Shown here one piece after another: positions 62,447 to 64,000 of a DNA stretch of 64,000 nt (positions are counted from its first letter, which is position 1; the number at the start of each line of letters is the position of its first letter). The notes under the pieces are model-generated. The model was not told the origin of the DNA and did not search any database. It saw only the letters and a list, made by a program, of their open reading frames with translations. The translations under genes were made by a program, and so were the position numbers. This DNA is from Pseudomonas mucidolens (GTDB lineage Bacteria > Pseudomonadota > Gammaproteobacteria > Pseudomonadales > Pseudomonadaceae), in contig NZ_LT629802.1 of assembly GCF_900106045.1 (NCBI RefSeq), positions 868,001 through 932,000 of the forward strand. The letters are read 5' to 3'.

Positions 62447-63031
62447 TCAGGTGCTTTGGCCGTCGCTTTGCTCCAGGGCCAGGCGTCGTTCCTGAGCCTG
62501 TCTCTGCAAAATGTAGCGCGCCAGCAGTTGGCGTTGGGCATCAGTCATGGATTCAAATTCAGTGCCGACGTCAAAACCGTCGCCCTTCGGGTCGCAATGC
62601 GTGACCCGGGCCCGCAACAACAGGCCCAGCGCCTGGGGCATCAGCACCAGTTTGACCGCCAGGTGACTGTCGGGCAGCAGCATCGTGGGGTGCTGGAAGT
62701 CGATACCGCCTTCGGAAATGATGACCGGCTGCGGTGCGCCGATCTCGCCCACGAGGCTGTGCGCCATGACCTGGCCGAGCAGGTCCATGCGTTTGTTCTG
62801 TACTTTGAGGAGGGCGGCGAGGGTGCGGTCGCGCTCGCCGAGCTGGCGCAACAGGTGCTGGGATTCAAATTCACTCAGGTGCAATTCACTGAGCAGGTTG
62901 AATAGCGGAGACTCATCCAGCAACACTTCCTTGCCCCTGGCTTGCGCCGCAGACAGGCTGCTGATTTGGAGTGCGATCATGTCCTCGATACGGTAGTATT
63001 CGCGGCGTTCTTCTTCATCTAATGTGGTCAT
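62447..63031 (-). CDS. PilZ domain protein
   Basis: The 194-residue product has the PilZ c-di-GMP-binding pattern: the RxxxR-like segment ERREYYRIEDMIALQ at residues ~7-21, which places the c-di-GMP-binding Arg at the start, and ISEGGIDFQHPTML (the D/N-x-S-x-x-G part) near 110. The rest, ~125-190, is the beta barrel. Between them is a helical insert (~30-100). It may be a c-di-GMP effector; partners are not evident. It ends 43 bp before the GDPD start on the same strand, so it may share that transcript. Confidence 0.86.
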   Translation of the reverse strand: MTTLDEEERREYYRIEDMIALQISSLSAAQARGKEVLLDESPLFNLLSELHLSEFESQHLLRQLGERDRTLAALLKVQNKRMDLLGQVMAHSLVGEIGAPQPVIISEGGIDFQHPTMLLPDSHLAVKLVLMPQALGLLLRARVTHCDPKGDGFDVGTEFESMTDAQRQLLARYILQRQAQERRLALEQSDGQST

Positions 63032-63125
63032 GGCGAACCCCGGGTAGCGGTAATGGTCTGAGTGTAAAGCTGCTTATCAGACCCCGCCACAGGGACGTCT
63101 TCTTTTCCTCCGAACAAGCCCCGAC

Positions 63126-64000
63126 ATGTTCAGACCTCTCTTCGTATTTATCGGCACGCGTTATACCCGTGCAAAGCGTCGCAATCATTTTGTGTCGTTC
63201 ATTTCCTTGACCTCGATGATCGGACTCGCCCTGGGCGTAGTGGTGATGATCGTGGTGCTTTCGGTGATGAACGGCTTCGATCATGAAATGCGCACCCGCG
63301 TGCTGGGCATGGTGCCTCACGCGACCATCGAATCCGGCGAACCGTTCAGCGACTGGCAAGGCCTGGCCGACAAGGTCAAGCAGAACCCCAAGGTCTTGGC
63401 GGTCGCGCCGTTCACCCAGATGCAAGGACTGTTGACCCATGATGGCAAGGTGCAGAAAGTCCTGCTCAACGCCATCGATCCGGTGCAGGAGCGCAAGGTT
63501 TCGATCATTGACCAGTTCATGCAGCAGGGCAAGCTGGACGAATTGTCGCCTGGCAGCTTCGGCATCGTCATTGGCGACCGGGCTGCGGCCAAGCTTGGCG
63601 TGGGCATCGGCGACAAGCTGACCTTTGTCGCCCCGGAAGTCACCGTGACCCCGGCCGGCATGTTTCCGCGCATGAAGCGCTTCACCGTGGTGGGTATTTT
63701 TCATGTCGGGGCGGGCGAGATTGACGGCTTCCTCGGCCTGACCAACCTCACCGACCTGGCCCGTCTGCACCGCTGGAAGCCGGATCAGGTGCAAGGCCTG
63801 CGTCTTAAATTCAATGACTTGTTCGATGCACCGCGTACGTCATGGGAAATCGCCCAGCATCTGGGTGAAAGCGAGTATTACGCCCGCGACTGGACCCGCA
63901 CCCACGGCAACCTGTACCAGGCCATCCGCATGGAAAAAGCCATGATCGGCCTATTATTGCTGCTGATCGTGGCTGTTGCCGCATTCAATATCATCTCCAC
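63126..64000 (+). CDS. lolC: Lipoprotein-releasing ABC permease LolC/LolE, 3' end outside window
   Basis: The first 291 residues of a LolC/E-type permease are present: a cytoplasmic start, TM1 (SMIGLALGVVVMIVVLSVMNGFDHEMR), then the large periplasmic domain (~50-270; GVGIGDKLTFVAPEVTVTPAG), and the beginning of TM2 (MIGLLLLLIVAVAAFNIIST) at the window edge. LolCDE lifts outer-membrane lipoproteins from the inner membrane to LolA. It follows the divergent PilZ gene, as in P. aeruginosa. LolC is favoured from position; LolE is possible. Confidence 0.93.
   Translation, partial: MFRPLFVFIGTRYTRAKRRNHFVSFISLTSMIGLALGVVVMIVVLSVMNGFDHEMRTRVLGMVPHATIESGEPFSDWQGLADKVKQNPKVLAVAPFTQMQGLLTHDGKVQKVLLNAIDPVQERKVSIIDQFMQQGKLDELSPGSFGIVIGDRAAAKLGVGIGDKLTFVAPEVTVTPAGMFPRMKRFTVVGIFHVGAGEIDGFLGLTNLTDLARLHRWKPDQVQGLRLKFNDLFDAPRTSWEIAQHLGESEYYARDWTRTHGNLYQAIRMEKAMIGLLLLLIVAVAAFNIIS

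Overview
The window is an ordinary stretch of chromosome from a Pseudomonas of the P. fluorescens group. Supporting signs are the gene families (PA2817-like, CsiV, RdgC, a GapB-type GAPDH, SthA, Prc/AlgO, HBM-type chemoreceptor), high GC with strong third-position G/C, and several REP/REPIN palindromes of the GTGGGAGCGGGCTTGCTCGCGA type. From memory, gene order matches parts of the P. aeruginosa chromosome joined in a different arrangement: a pyrF/MCP block, a fadE-GST-ABC block (PA281x-like), an rdgC-fkl-prc-ABC transporter block (PA325x-PA326x-like) and an mfd-gap-sth-lolC block (PA2988-PA3003-like). No prophage, integrase, insertion sequence, CRISPR array or rRNA was seen.

Layout. 0-10 kb: end of a DUF4892 protein, AI-2E transporter, pyrF, two oxidoreductases, a MocR-type regulator, a chemoreceptor, a hydrolase and a membrane-anchored hypothetical. 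10.5-11 kb: two tandem tRNA-Glu/tRNA-Gly pairs. 11-21 kb: dipeptidase, alanyl-tRNA editing protein, LysR regulator, PA2817-like protein, FadE, a frameshifted transglutaminase-like gene, GST and an ABC-2 exporter. 21-29 kb: TetR/MFS pair, cupin, TDT transporter, a frameshifted MFS-acyltransferase fusion, sugE under a guanidine-II riboswitch, a bile-acid-symporter family protein and rdgC. 29-30 kb: two tandem tRNA-Val/tRNA-Asp pairs. 30-40 kb: catalase-like plus RoxA-like haem proteins, FKBP, YkvA, an XRE/unknown/Sel1 cassette, an EAL-CBS-GGDEF protein and Prc. 40-50 kb: quinone oxidoreductase, a 2-AEP/phosphonate-like ABC uptake cluster with HAD and alkaline-phosphatase-superfamily enzymes and its GntR regulator, an MscS channel and a 58-aa membrane peptide. 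50-64 kb: SNF2/SWIM helicase with an in-frame amber codon, CsiV, Mfd, GAPDH, ApbE, SthA, GDPD, a PilZ protein and the start of LolC/E.

Most notable. (1) A clear two-hairpin guanidine-II (mini-ykkC) riboswitch before sugE, with a visible alternative pairing that could hide the ribosome binding site. (2) Three broken genes: two frameshifts at C6 and G8 homopolymers, and a TAG codon splitting the SNF2 helicase; a C10 tract also adds a proline to the GntR regulator. The homopolymer cases may be assembly errors or real slippage. (3) A nested palindrome before the XRE gene of an unrecognised three-gene cassette. (4) A two-site operator candidate for the phosphonate-like cluster. (5) A 260-nt palindrome after gap that is both terminator and REPIN. 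(6) An ApbE flavin transferase where no nqr genes remain. I did not find a convincing wholly new system; the XRE cassette and the phosphonate-like cluster are the best candidates for undescribed function.
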